Notes: generated by a model from the letters alone, not told the origin. A stretch of DNA of 64,000 nucleotides from WHSW01 sp963740055 (GCA_963740055.1 CAVUCL010000005.1:62001-126000); one strand, 5' to 3'. Numbered from the stretch's first letter, positions 16,383 to 25,143 are shown. Translations and numbers: made by a program.

Positions 16383-16521
16383 GGTGCCGCGCGGAGGCCG
16401 GACCTCCCACCGATCCCCATGACCCCCAAAGACCCCACGACGGTGGCCGACCGGGCCACTCCGCGGGGGCACCTCCGATGCCAGGGCCGGGGCGCCGTGA
16501 CGGCGCCTCGGCTCTTTTTTT
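16383..16521 (+). ncRNA. Candidate structured small RNA with C-rich loop
   Basis: GGTGCC (16383-16388) pairs with GGCACC (16468-16473), GCGGAG (16391-16396) with CTCCGC (16459-16464), and CCACCG (16407-16412) with CGGTGG (16441-16446), giving one nested arm. It is capped by a 28-base loop containing CCCC, CCCCC and CCCC runs. A strong U-tract terminator follows directly. No downstream plus-strand gene lies within 1.2 kb, which argues against a riboswitch. It could also be the 3' untranslated region of the NUDIX mRNA. C-rich loops recall the actinobacterial 6C RNA, but I cannot assign it to that family. Confidence 0.5.
16486..16521 (+). terminator. Intrinsic terminator with U-tract
   Basis: GCCGGGGCGCCG (16486-16497) pairs with CGGCGCCTCGGC (16501-16512): 12 pairs, one of them G-U, around a TGA triloop. 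TCTTTTTTT follows (16513-16521). It is the clearest Rho-independent terminator in the window. Confidence 0.92.
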
Positions 16522-16660
16522 GCGCCGGCGTGACATCGACCGATCGTCCGCGACCGCGGTCCGCCGCTCAAGCCCGCCCGCGGGTGGTCGATCCAAGGGT
16601 TGCGCATCCCGCCTTTCGGGCGGACTTCAAAGAACAAGGACACACCTCCCATGTGACAGC

Positions 16661-16691
16661 GAAACGGGGCGCCGGGCGGGCGCCCCGTTTC
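16661..16691. terminator. Perfect 13-bp hairpin, probable U-less terminator
   Basis: GAAACGGGGCGCC (16661-16673) and GGCGCCCCGTTTC (16679-16691) are perfectly complementary around a 5-base loop. Neither strand has a U-tract after it. It may end the minus-strand EVE-DUF2203 transcript. Confidence 0.5.
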
Positions 16692-16823
16692 CATGCTCTG
16701 AAAGGTTCGCCGAACGGCCGCGCGCCGCTGGGGGGTGAGCTGCGCACGATCCGCTCGGCAGCAGGGGCTTTCCCGAGCTCGCCGGCGGCTAAACATCGGC
16801 CGCTGCCGGCGCCGGCGCCCCCT

Positions 16824-17204
16824 TCAGTCGAGCGGCATCCGGCCGCCGTAGCCGGCCTCGAGGTCGTGCCAGTAGGCGATCTCGTCCTCGCCGAGCTCCC
16901 AGCAGAGGTAGACCTCGCGCCCCTCGCGGATCGTCGGGAAGTCGATCAGGCCGCGGTTGACGTCGCGGATCACGATCCCGAGCTCGTGCAGCTCGCCGAG
17001 CAGCCGGCGCACGGCGAGGAAGGCCTCGCCGACGTCGCGGCCGGGCTCGCCGCCACCGTTGCCGGGCGCCGCCCCCGCGAGCGCCCGGTGCGCCTCGGCG
17101 TCGGTGAGCGCGTCGCGCGCCTCGCGCAGCGCGACCAGGATCGGCTCGATCCGCGGCAGCAGGGCGTTCGCCTCGTCGAGGCTGAAGTGGCGGTCGTGGA
17201 TCAC
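16824..17204 (-). CDS. DUF2203 family protein
   Basis: A 126-residue protein of unknown function matching the DUF2203 pattern: HFSLDEANALLPRIEPIL at the N-terminus and LIDFPTIREGREVYLCWELGEDEIAYWHDLEAGYGGR at the C-terminus, with helices between. GTG at 17204 overlaps the EVE gene stop (GTGA), so the two are translationally coupled. Small, soluble and without catalytic signature; a link with the EVE protein is only contextual. Confidence 0.8.
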   Translation of the reverse strand: MIHDRHFSLDEANALLPRIEPILVALREARDALTDAEAHRALAGAAPGNGGGEPGRDVGEAFLAVRRLLGELHELGIVIRDVNRGLIDFPTIREGREVYLCWELGEDEIAYWHDLEAGYGGRMPLD

Positions 17205-17665
17205 CCGCTGGCGGTCGCCGTCCGGCCGGCGGACGCGATCCGGTCGCCGAGCACCGCGGCGTCGGCCTCCGAGACCGTGCGCAGCTGCCCCTGGAACGCC
17301 AGGTGCCAGTGCTCGGCCGGCCACTTGCGCAGGTGCTCGAGCTCGGAGAGCAGCGACTCGGCGGGGACGAAGTCGGCCTCGTCGAGCACCGCGACCGGCT
17401 CCGCCTCGACCCGCCACGGGTAGTCCTCGGAGTGCTTCTTGCGGCCCTGGGGCCAGATCGGCGCCCGGTCCTCGAACATCTCCGAGCGCACGCGCGCGAT
17501 CCCGCCGAAGGCCTGCAGCCCGGTGACGTAGAAGACGATCTCGTCGCCGGGCTCGAACTCCATCGCCTGGTTTCGGCGCCGCTCCTTGAACCCGATCACG
17601 TCGAAGCCGCGCTCGACGTTGATGCGGAAGTTCTCGACCGAGCCGGTGAGGATCCAGGTCGCCAT
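17201..17665 (-). CDS. EVE domain protein (PUA-like fold)
   Basis: A 154-residue single-domain protein. WILTGSVENFRI, GFKERRRNQA, GDEIVFYVTGLQAFGGIARV and YPWRVEAEPV match the EVE/PUA-like fold, which binds modified bases in RNA or DNA. It is not next to restriction or modification genes here; the coupled partner is DUF2203. TAGATT ends 6 bases before the ATG, suggesting a leaderless transcript. Confidence 0.85.
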   Translation of the reverse strand: MATWILTGSVENFRINVERGFDVIGFKERRRNQAMEFEPGDEIVFYVTGLQAFGGIARVRSEMFEDRAPIWPQGRKKHSEDYPWRVEAEPVAVLDEADFVPAESLLSELEHLRKWPAEHWHLAFQGQLRTVSEADAAVLGDRIASAGRTATASG

Positions 17666-17677
17666 CGGCTCAATCTA
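17663..17677 (-). promoter_or_regulatory. -10 element and leaderless start, EVE gene
   Basis: On the minus strand TAGATT (17677-17672) is followed by 6 bases and the ATG at 17665. No Shine-Dalgarno is visible. Confidence 0.5.
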
Positions 17678-17751
17678 TCGCTCAGCTAGCTTTGGGATCC
17701 CGTTTCGGGGCCTCCCTGGCGGGAATTCGATAGGCACCGAAGGAGGAACCG

Positions 17752-18264
17752 ATGACCGACACGACCACCGCAAGCATCGACATCATGGCCGAGGGCAGCG
17801 GCGAGGACCGCGAGCAGGTGCTCGAGCTGCTGAAGAAGGCCTACTGGATGGAGATCGAGACGGTGATGAGCTACATCGCCAACTCGGTCAACCCCGACGG
17901 CGTCCGCGCCCAGGAGATCAAGGAGTCGCTCGAGGAGGACATCCAGGAGGAGCTCGGGCACGCGCAGCAGTTCGCGGCGCGGATCAAGGAGCTCTACGGC
18001 GTCGTCCCCGGGTCGCTCGAGTTCAGCGCCGAGCAGTCCTACCTGCAGCCCGCCTCCGAGCAGGTCGACGTCGTGCACGTGATCAAGGGCGTGATCGAGG
18101 CCGAGCAGGGCGCGATCGAGTTCTACAGCCGGATCGTCGCCGAGACCGACGGCATCGACCCGGTGACCCAGGACATGGTGATCGCGATCCTCCGCGACGA
18201 GCAGGGCCACAAGCGCCTGTTTGAAGGCTTCCTGCGCGAGTACGAGGCCGAGGGACTCGCCTAG
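17752..18264 (+). CDS. Ferritin-like di-iron protein (bacterioferritin-type)
   Basis: A 170-residue four-helix protein. Helix ligands are readable: Glu in YWMEIETVMSY, Glu/His in EEDIQEELGHAQQF, Glu in GVIEAEQGAIEFY and Glu/His in ILRDEQGHKRLF, the E-ExxH pattern of ferritin-like di-iron sites. It probably stores iron or consumes peroxide/oxygen in the cytoplasm; a Bfr-type haem Met is not evident. A strong AAGGAGG lies 5 bases before the ATG. It is divergent from the EVE gene and stands alone. Confidence 0.87.
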   Translation: MTDTTTASIDIMAEGSGEDREQVLELLKKAYWMEIETVMSYIANSVNPDGVRAQEIKESLEEDIQEELGHAQQFAARIKELYGVVPGSLEFSAEQSYLQPASEQVDVVHVIKGVIEAEQGAIEFYSRIVAETDGIDPVTQDMVIAILRDEQGHKRLFEGFLREYEAEGLA

Positions 18265-18270
18265 GGGCTG

Positions 18271-21200
18271 CTAGGCGCCGCCGCGCAGCGAGGCCAGGGC
18301 CGAGCAGCGGGCGGCGTCGACCGGGCGGCCGAGCTGCTCCCAGGCGCGACCCGCCTCGGCGAGCAGGCGCTCGCGCTCGGCGGGGTCGGCGGCCGCGGCG
18401 CCGCGGGCCTCGAGGCTGGCGGCGGAGCCGACCGGGTAGCGCAACCGCCCGGCGAGGCTCGCCGCCTCCTCGGCGATCTCGGCGGCGGCGTCCACGCGCC
18501 CCCAGACGGCGAGGTTGACCGCGCGAGCGGCGGTCGCCTCGACCGACTGAGCGACGAGTCCGGCACGCTCGCAGAGGTCGAGCGCGCGGGCGAGGGTCTG
18601 GTCGGCGTCGGCGTGGTCGCCGCGATCGCGCAGCGTCGTCGCGAGCCAGTAAAGCGACTCGAACGCGACCTCCGAGCGCCCGACCTGCTCCGCGATCTCG
18701 AACGCGCGCTCGAGCAGCTCGGCGGAGGCGTCGAGGTCGCGCTCGTGCCAGGCGAGCACGCCTCGCATCGAGTACGGGAAGCAGAGCTTGCCGGCCAGCC
18801 CCTCGCGCTCGGCGAGCGTCGCCGAGGCCTCGGTCTCGCGTTCGGCGGCCTCCCAGTCGCCGCCGTAGATCGCGAGCTGGGCGAGCGCGGCGTGGACCTC
18901 GACCTGGGAGGGGAGGTCGCCGGTCTCGAGCGCCAGGTCGAGGGCGCCGCCGTAGGCCTCGCCGGCGCCCGGGTAGTCGGCCTCGGAGACCTCGAGGTGG
19001 TAGCCGAGCGCGAGCAGGGCGCGGATCGCCTCCCCGGGGTCGCTCTCGCGCGCGAGCTCGACCGAGCGCTCGAGGTTCTCGCGGGCGCGCTCGGAGTCGC
19101 CGATGCGCCCGAAGACGCGGCCGAAGATCCCGTGCGCGCGGCTCGCCGCACCCGCCTCGCCGAGCCGTTCGGCGAGCCGCAGCGCCTTCTCCGAGGCATA
19201 GATCGCGAGCATGTTGTCGCCGGTGTGCATGTAGAGCGACGCCGCTTCCTCGTACAGCCGCACCAGCTCGATGCTCGGCGGGCCGTCCTTGAGCAGGTCG
19301 ATCCCGCGCTGGTAGTGCTCGATCGATCCCTCGCGATCGCCCTTCTGCCAGAGCCCGGCGCCGATCTTGCGATGCAGGTCGCCGACCCGGGCGAGGTCCT
19401 CCTCGCCGCGGTGGTGCTCGAGCGCCTCGCGCCAGGCGCTGACGGCGCGGTCGACCCGCCCCAGCCGCAGGGCGACGTCGCCGAGCTTCTCCTCCAGCCG
19501 CGCGCGCACGGCGGCGTTCGTCGCGCGCTCGAGCGTGAGCGCGTTCTCGTAGTGGCCCTGCGCCTCGCGGTTGGAGTAGAGCGCCGCCGACGCGTCGCCC
19601 GCCGCCTCGAGCGCCTCCAGCGCGAGCGCCTCGATCCGGTCGCACTCGGCGGGGTCGAGCCCGGCGCCCGCGGCTAGCTCCGCCGCGCGCATGTAGTGCT
19701 CGGCGACCATCGCGACGACGCCCTCGGAGCGGTCGGCGGCGCGCGCGGAGATGAACGCGCCGACGTCGGCGTGGCGGCGGGCTCGGACCGCCTTCGGCAG
19801 CGTCGTGTAGGCGACGTCGCGGATCAGCACGTGCTTGAACGCGTACTCGCGCTCGCCCGCCAGCCGGCTCCCGGCGGTGGCGACGACGAGGTCCTTCTCC
19901 TGCAGCGAGACGAGCGCCGCCGCGAGGTCGATCGAGGGGTCGTCGGGGTCGACCGAGCCCTGCCAGAAGGTCTGGCCGACCACCGCCGCCGCCTGCAGCA
20001 CGCGGCGCTCAGAGCGCGCCAGCGAGTCGAGCCGCGCGGCGAGCACCGAGTGCACGGTCTCGGGCAGCGATTCGGAGTCGGCGCCGCCGCCCTCGGCGAT
20101 CCGGTTGACCATCTCCTCGGCGAACAGCGGGTTGCCGCCGGAGCGCGCGGCGACCTGGTCGACCAGCTCGCCGCCGGCGCCCGCGTCGCCCGGCATCAGC
20201 GAGGTGACCAGCTCGCGGACCTGGTCGCGCTCGAGCGGATCGAGCGCGATCGTGGTCGCGTTCAGGCGCCCGCCGCCCCAGCCGGGGCGGCGGTCGAGGA
20301 GCTCGTCGCGCGCCAGGCAGAGGATCAGCGCCGGTCCCCGCGACCAGCGCGCCAGGTACTCGATCAGATCGAGCATGCCCTCGTCGGCCCAGTGGATGTC
20401 CTCGACCGCGAACACCATCGGCTCGTGGCGTCCCGCCGCCTCGACCAGGGCGCGGACGGCGGAGAAGAGCCGGTCGCGCACCTGCTGCGCGCCCTCGTCG
20501 AGCGACTCCCCGGGGCCGGCAGGCTCGATCCCGAGCGGCCGGCCGAGCGCCGCGGCGATCCGCTCCGGGCTCTCCTCGGTGTCGGCCTCGGTGACCAGCG
20601 CGGCGATCCCGCGCTCGAGCTTGCCCCAGGCGCTCGGGCCGTCGTCGGTGTCGGCGATCTCGAAGGTCGCGCGGACGATCTCCCCGAGCGCCCAGTAGGC
20701 GAGCCCGGCGCCGTAGGCGGGGCAGCTGCCGAGCCGCACGACGGGCGGGCGGTCGAGGGTCCCGGCCTGGGCCGCGAACTCCCGCAGCAGGCGCGACTTG
20801 CCGACCCCCGCCTGCCCGATCACGGTCACCAGATGCGGTCGCCCCTCGTTCACGGTCCGCTCGTAGAGCGAGATCAGCAGGTCCGACTCGTCGCCGCGAC
20901 CGATCAGCGGGCTCGAGTCCCGTGCCTTGCGCGCGCCGCGTCCGCCGAGCACCGCGCGGACCGCCTCCCACGCCGGGACCGGCTCGGCCTTCCCCTTCAG
21001 CTCCAGCGGCTCGAGCTCGACGTACTCGATCGCCGCCCGGGTGAGCCGGTGCGTGGACTCGCCGACGATCACCGTGCCCGGCTCGGCCGCGCCCTGGAGC
21101 CTCGCGGCGACGTTGACCGCGTCGCCGATCACCGTGTAGCCCTCGCCGATCCGGCCCGCGAGCACCTCGCCCGAGTTGATCCCGACCCGGAGCGCGAAGC

Positions 21201-21693
21201 TGGCGCCGACGTCGGCGGTGATCCGCTCGTTGATCTCCTCCATCGCGTCCTGCATCGCGAGCCCGGCGCGCACCGCGCGCTCGGGGTCGTCCTCGTGGCT
21301 CACCGGGGCGCCGAAGACGCCCATCACGTTGTCGCCGATGTACTTGTCGATCGTCCCCCCGTGGCGCTCGACCTCCTCGCCGAGCCGTCGCAGGGCGCGG
21401 GCCACCAGCGCCTTGACGCGCTCCGGGTCGAGCTGCTCGGAGAGCGCCGTGTAGCCGGAGAGGTCGGCGAAGATCACGGTCGCGTTGCGCCGCTCCTCGG
21501 GCGGCGGCTCCTCGGCGCGGGCCGCGGGGGGCGCCGGGGCGCCGGCGAGCGCCGAGCCGCACTCGATGCAGAACTTCGCCCCCGCCGGGTTCTCGGCTCC
21601 GCAGCTCGGACAGGCGCCCGGCAGCGTCGTGCCGCACGCCATGCAGAAGCGCGCCCGCTCCGGGTTCTCGGTGCCGCACTCGGGGCAGCTCAC
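18271..21693 (-). CDS. Zinc-ribbon / class III nucleotide cyclase / AAA ATPase / TPR regulator
   Basis: A 1140-residue multidomain protein. Residues 3-46 hold two CxxC-CxxC zinc ribbons. Residues 70-235 are a class III cyclase domain with both metal Asp (D77 in FADLSG, D121 in YIGDNV) and the GDAVNVAARL helix. An AAA/STAND-type ATPase follows, with Walker A GQAGVGKS (293-300) and a Walker-B-like FAVEDIHWAD. The C-terminal half is TPR repeats rich in Ala/Glu. It resembles actinobacterial cyclase-LuxR-type signal proteins but ends without a HTH. GTG start; TATCCT ends 6 bases before it. Confidence 0.9.
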   Translation of the reverse strand: MSCPECGTENPERARFCMACGTTLPGACPSCGAENPAGAKFCIECGSALAGAPAPPAARAEEPPPEERRNATVIFADLSGYTALSEQLDPERVKALVARALRRLGEEVERHGGTIDKYIGDNVMGVFGAPVSHEDDPERAVRAGLAMQDAMEEINERITADVGASFALRVGINSGEVLAGRIGEGYTVIGDAVNVAARLQGAAEPGTVIVGESTHRLTRAAIEYVELEPLELKGKAEPVPAWEAVRAVLGGRGARKARDSSPLIGRGDESDLLISLYERTVNEGRPHLVTVIGQAGVGKSRLLREFAAQAGTLDRPPVVRLGSCPAYGAGLAYWALGEIVRATFEIADTDDGPSAWGKLERGIAALVTEADTEESPERIAAALGRPLGIEPAGPGESLDEGAQQVRDRLFSAVRALVEAAGRHEPMVFAVEDIHWADEGMLDLIEYLARWSRGPALILCLARDELLDRRPGWGGGRLNATTIALDPLERDQVRELVTSLMPGDAGAGGELVDQVAARSGGNPLFAEEMVNRIAEGGGADSESLPETVHSVLAARLDSLARSERRVLQAAAVVGQTFWQGSVDPDDPSIDLAAALVSLQEKDLVVATAGSRLAGEREYAFKHVLIRDVAYTTLPKAVRARRHADVGAFISARAADRSEGVVAMVAEHYMRAAELAAGAGLDPAECDRIEALALEALEAAGDASAALYSNREAQGHYENALTLERATNAAVRARLEEKLGDVALRLGRVDRAVSAWREALEHHRGEEDLARVGDLHRKIGAGLWQKGDREGSIEHYQRGIDLLKDGPPSIELVRLYEEAASLYMHTGDNMLAIYASEKALRLAERLGEAGAASRAHGIFGRVFGRIGDSERARENLERSVELARESDPGEAIRALLALGYHLEVSEADYPGAGEAYGGALDLALETGDLPSQVEVHAALAQLAIYGGDWEAAERETEASATLAEREGLAGKLCFPYSMRGVLAWHERDLDASAELLERAFEIAEQVGRSEVAFESLYWLATTLRDRGDHADADQTLARALDLCERAGLVAQSVEATAARAVNLAVWGRVDAAAEIAEEAASLAGRLRYPVGSAASLEARGAAAADPAERERLLAEAGRAWEQLGRPVDAARCSALASLRGGA

Positions 21694-21705
21694 GAGCGCA
21701 GGATA
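21691..21705 (-). promoter_or_regulatory. -10 element and leaderless start, cyclase gene
   Basis: TATCCT (minus strand, 21705-21700) is followed by 6 bases and the GTG at 21693. There is no Shine-Dalgarno. Confidence 0.5.
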
Positions 21706-21856
21706 CGCCCGCTAGCGGCCCTAAGCGATCGAGATCTCCCCGACCGCGGGCTCGCGACGCGCGCGGGTCAGCCTAGACCTCCGGCGCCCGGGCGGGTGCC
21801 CGGCAGTTCGCTACATTGGCCGCGCCCTCCGTACACGAAGACAGGAGAAACCCCCC

Positions 21857-22984
21857 TTGACCCGGATCCGCATGCACTTCGCCCTCGGCGCGCTCGCGCT
21901 CTGCGCCGGCCTCCTCATCGCCGGTTGCGGTGGCGACGACTCCAGCGACGTCGACCCGCAGACCGTCATCGACGAGACCTTCAGCAACGAGGAGACGATC
22001 TCGAGCGGCAACCTCTCGCTGACCTTCGGCGGCTCGGCCGACGGCGAGCAGGGTGGAAGCTTCGAGGCCAGCCTCAGCGGCCCGTTCCAGGGCGACCCCG
22101 ACGATCCGGCGGCGATCCCGCAGCTCGACTGGACCGGCTCGATCAGCGGCGAGGGCGCCGGCCAGAGCATCAGCTTCGAGGGTGGCCTGACCGTGACCGA
22201 GGACAACGCTTACGTCGAGTACGGCGGTAACGCGTACGAGGTCGGGACCGAGACCTTCGGCCAGTTCAAGCAGCTCGCCGAGCAGGCCTCGGCGCAGCAG
22301 GCCGACACCGCGGGGCTCTCGTTCGGCGAGGCGTTCCGCCAGGGCTGCGAGCAGTCGATCGAGGCCCAGGGCGGCGACCCGGCGGCCTGCGAGATCGACT
22401 TCGGCGGCTGGCTCTCGGACCCGGAGACCGAGGGCACCGAGGACATCGAGGGGACCGAGTCCGACCACGTCTCGGGCGCGGTCAACGTCGACACGATGCT
22501 CGACGACCTGCTCGAGCTCGGCGCCTCGACCGGACAGCCGATCCCCGCCGGGAGCGAGGAGCAGATCGCGCAGGTGGCGGACGCGGCCGAGGTCACCTTC
22601 GACCTCTACTCGGCGACCGACACCCGGATCCTGACCGGGCTCGACTTCGACTTCGCGCTCGACCTGACCCAGATCGACGACCCGAGCGTCGCCGCGTCCG
22701 GGGCCGAGAGCGTCGACGTCAACTTCTCGATGCGCCTCGGCGAGGTCAACGAGGAGCAGACGATCGAGGCGCCCAGCGACGCGCAGCCGATCGACGAGCT
22801 GCTCGGGCAGTTCGGCGTCGATCCGAGCGCGCTCGGCGGGCTCGGGGCGCTTCCGGGCGCGGTCCCGGACGGCGGTGCGGGAGGCGCCGGCGGTGCCGGC
22901 GGCGGCAACACCGACGCCTACCTCGACTGCATCGCCGAGGCGCAGACGCCCGACGAGATCAACGCGTGCGCTAGCAGCCTCTAG
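21857..22984 (+). CDS. Secreted lipoprotein of unknown function
   Basis: A 375-residue protein with a lipoprotein signal peptide: charged start, hydrophobic stretch and lipobox LIAGC with Cys24 to be lipidated. The mature part is acidic, beta-strand rich (SGNLSLTFGG, QSISFEGGLTV, NAYVEYGGNAYEV) and ends in a Gly-rich linker and a short Cys-containing tail. The layout recalls LppX/LprG-type lipid-binding lipoproteins, but I cannot assign it firmly. TTG start, with GGAG 12 bases upstream. It is followed 3 bases later by the Ca2+ exchanger, so probably cotranscribed. Confidence 0.8.
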   Translation: MTRIRMHFALGALALCAGLLIAGCGGDDSSDVDPQTVIDETFSNEETISSGNLSLTFGGSADGEQGGSFEASLSGPFQGDPDDPAAIPQLDWTGSISGEGAGQSISFEGGLTVTEDNAYVEYGGNAYEVGTETFGQFKQLAEQASAQQADTAGLSFGEAFRQGCEQSIEAQGGDPAACEIDFGGWLSDPETEGTEDIEGTESDHVSGAVNVDTMLDDLLELGASTGQPIPAGSEEQIAQVADAAEVTFDLYSATDTRILTGLDFDFALDLTQIDDPSVAASGAESVDVNFSMRLGEVNEEQTIEAPSDAQPIDELLGQFGVDPSALGGLGALPGAVPDGGAGGAGGAGGGNTDAYLDCIAEAQTPDEINACASSL

Positions 22985-22987
22985 TCC

Positions 22988-24121
22988 ATGGCCGCGGCCG
23001 AGGGCCGCGGGGGCCCGCTCGGGTTCCTGCTCAGCGCGCAGGGGTGGCCGTACCTGCTGACGCCCTTCATCCCGGCGGCCGTGGCGCTCGAGCTCGCACA
23101 CGCCTCGGCGGTCCTGATCTTCTTCGTCGCCGCGGTCGGGATCGTCCCGACGGCGGCGCTGATGGGGCTCGCCACGGAGGAGCTGGCGGCGAAATCCGGT
23201 CCCGGGATCGGGGGGCTGCTCAACGTCACCTTCGGCAACGCGCCGGAGCTGATCATCGCCCTGTTCGCGCTCAACGCCGGCCTGCAGGAGGTGGTCAAGG
23301 CGTCGATCGTCGGCTCGATCATCGGCAACATCCTGCTCGTCCTCGGCGCCTCGATGCTGGTCGGAGGGCTGAAGCACAAGAGCCAGCGCTTCAACCCGCA
23401 GGCGGCGAGCATCCAGGCGACGATGCTGTTCCTCGCCGCCGGGGCGCTGATGATGCCGGCGATCTTCGAGCTCGTCGAGGGCAAGGGGCTGCCGAGCCCG
23501 AGCGCCGAGCTCGTCGACTACGGCTCGACGGTGGAGAGGCTCTCGCTGGCGACCGCGATCGTCCTCATCGGCACCTACGTGGCCGGCCTCTTCTTCTCGC
23601 TGCGCACCCACAAGGACCTGTTCAACCCGCCGTATGCAGAGGAGCACGAGGAGGGCTTCGGCTGGAGCGTGCGCCGCTCGGTGATCTTCCTCTTCGTCTC
23701 CGGGCTCGCGGTCGGGCTCATGTCCGAGGTCCTCGTCGGCTCGATCTCGGAGGCGTCGGAGTCGATCGGGCTCTCGGAGTTCTTCGTCGGCGTGATCGTG
23801 GTCGCGATCGTCGGCAACGCCGCCGAGCACTGGGTCGCGATCCTGGTCGCGTTCAAGAACAAGATGGACCTCGCGGTCAACATCGCGATCGGCTCCAGCG
23901 CACAGATCGCGCTCTTCGTCGCCCCGGTCCTGGTGATCGCGTCGTTCTTCATCGGCGCGGGCCCGATGCCGCTGGTCTTCAACGGGTTCGAGCTCGGCGC
24001 GATCCTGATCGCGATCCTGGTCGCGAACGTGGTCACCCACGACGGCGAGTCGAACTGGTTCGAAGGGGTCCAGCTGCTGGCGCTCTACGCGATCCTCGCG
24101 ATCGCCTTCTTCTACGCCTAG
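22988..24121 (+). CDS. Ca2+/H+ antiporter (CaCA superfamily, CAX type)
   Basis: A 377-residue membrane protein with two homologous halves of about five helices each. The alpha repeats read GNAPELIIALFAL (first half) and GNAAEHWVAILVAFKNK (second half), the latter followed by NIAIGSSAQIALFVAPVLV. These acidic G-N-x-x-E motifs bind the cation in CAX exchangers. It would extrude Ca2+ in exchange for protons. It starts 3 bases after the lipoprotein stop and is followed 29 bases later by a second exchanger. Confidence 0.9.
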   Translation: MAAAEGRGGPLGFLLSAQGWPYLLTPFIPAAVALELAHASAVLIFFVAAVGIVPTAALMGLATEELAAKSGPGIGGLLNVTFGNAPELIIALFALNAGLQEVVKASIVGSIIGNILLVLGASMLVGGLKHKSQRFNPQAASIQATMLFLAAGALMMPAIFELVEGKGLPSPSAELVDYGSTVERLSLATAIVLIGTYVAGLFFSLRTHKDLFNPPYAEEHEEGFGWSVRRSVIFLFVSGLAVGLMSEVLVGSISEASESIGLSEFFVGVIVVAIVGNAAEHWVAILVAFKNKMDLAVNIAIGSSAQIALFVAPVLVIASFFIGAGPMPLVFNGFELGAILIAILVANVVTHDGESNWFEGVQLLALYAILAIAFFYA

Positions 24122-24150
24122 CGGGTCGCGGGCGGGGTACGGCCAACGCG

Positions 24151-25143
24151 ATGGACTACATCCTGCTGGCGGCGGCGTTCGCGGTCATCCTCGCCGGCGC
24201 GCTGCTGTTCACGAATGCGGTCGAGTGGGCGGGGCACAAGCTCTCGCTCGGCGAGGGCGCGACCGGGAGCATCCTCGCCGCGGTCGGTACCGCGATGCCG
24301 GAGACGCTGATCCCGATCGTCGCGATCATCGGCGGCGCCGAGGGGGCGGAGGACGTCGCGATCGGCGCGATCATCGGCGCGCCGTTCCTGCTCGCGACCG
24401 TGGCGATGGCGCTGGTCGGGATCTCGGCGCTGATCTTCCACAGCCGCCGCGAGCAGGGGACGAAGCTCAACGCCCACATCGAGACCCTCGACCGCGATCT
24501 GATCTTCTTCCTCGTCTTCTTCGCCGCCGGGATCGCGACCGGGCTCGTCGTCCCCGAGCCGCTGCACATCCCGCTCGCGGTCGTCTTCGTCGCCGCCTAC
24601 GGCGTCTACGTGCGCCAGACGCTGCGCGGCGGCGGCGACGTCCAGGAGGCGGAGACGATCGGCCCGCTCTACATGGACCGGACCCCGGGCGACGACCCGC
24701 CCCGGGTCACGGTCGTGATCCAGCTCATCGTCGGGCTCGGCGCGATCGTCGGCGGCGCGCACCTGTTCGTCGAGGAGCTGCTCACCGTCGCCGAGTCGCT
24801 CGGGCTCGAGCCGCTGGTGCTCTCGCTCGTGCTCGCGCCGCTGGCGACCGAGCTGCCGGAGAAGGCGAACAGCTTCTTCTGGGTCAAGGACGGCAAGGAC
24901 AGCCTCGCGCTCGGCAACATCACCGGCGCGATGGTGTTCCAGTCGACGATCCCGATCGCGGTCGGCCTGCTGCTGACCGAGTGGGAACTCGACCGGTTCG
25001 CGGTCGTCTCCGGCGCCCTCGGCCTCGCCGGCGGCGTCCTCGCCTACTTCGCGCTCCGCCGCCGCGGCCGTTTCGAGCTGGTCCCGATCGTGATCTGGTC
25101 GGCGCTGTTCGCCGCCTTCATCGTCTACGTCGCGGTGTCCTGA
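24151..25143 (+). CDS. CaCA-superfamily cation exchanger (YrbG-like)
   Basis: A 330-residue membrane protein, distinct from the preceding exchanger. Its alpha repeats are GTAMPETLIPIVAIIGG and LATELPEKANSFFW followed by LALGNITGAMVFQSTIPIAVG, the Na+/Ca2+-exchanger form with P-E rather than N-A-P-E. It likely exchanges Ca2+ or another cation for Na+ or H+. It is probably in one operon with the CAX gene. Its last 19 bases overlap the end of the convergent acetyltransferase gene. Confidence 0.85.
   Translation: MDYILLAAAFAVILAGALLFTNAVEWAGHKLSLGEGATGSILAAVGTAMPETLIPIVAIIGGAEGAEDVAIGAIIGAPFLLATVAMALVGISALIFHSRREQGTKLNAHIETLDRDLIFFLVFFAAGIATGLVVPEPLHIPLAVVFVAAYGVYVRQTLRGGGDVQEAETIGPLYMDRTPGDDPPRVTVVIQLIVGLGAIVGGAHLFVEELLTVAESLGLEPLVLSLVLAPLATELPEKANSFFWVKDGKDSLALGNITGAMVFQSTIPIAVGLLLTEWELDRFAVVSGALGLAGGVLAYFALRRRGRFELVPIVIWSALFAAFIVYVAVS

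Larger units (their letters stand above)
16326..16823. other. Gene-free 498-base interval with strong RNA structure
   Basis: No believable coding frame is present; open frames here lack family motifs. The interval holds the RNA candidate and terminator at 16383-16521, a 13-bp hairpin at 16661-16691, and smaller dyads such as GACCGCGGTC (16551-16560) and GCTCGG/CCGAGC around 16753-16777. It separates the NUDIX gene from the convergent DUF2203 gene. Confidence 0.6.

Noticed and set aside
16690..16790. Glycine-type or other amino-acid riboswitch near the GCTCTGAAAGG segment
   Set aside because: The conserved core (CGCCGAAGG and CTCTCAGG) is not found and no suitable gene follows.
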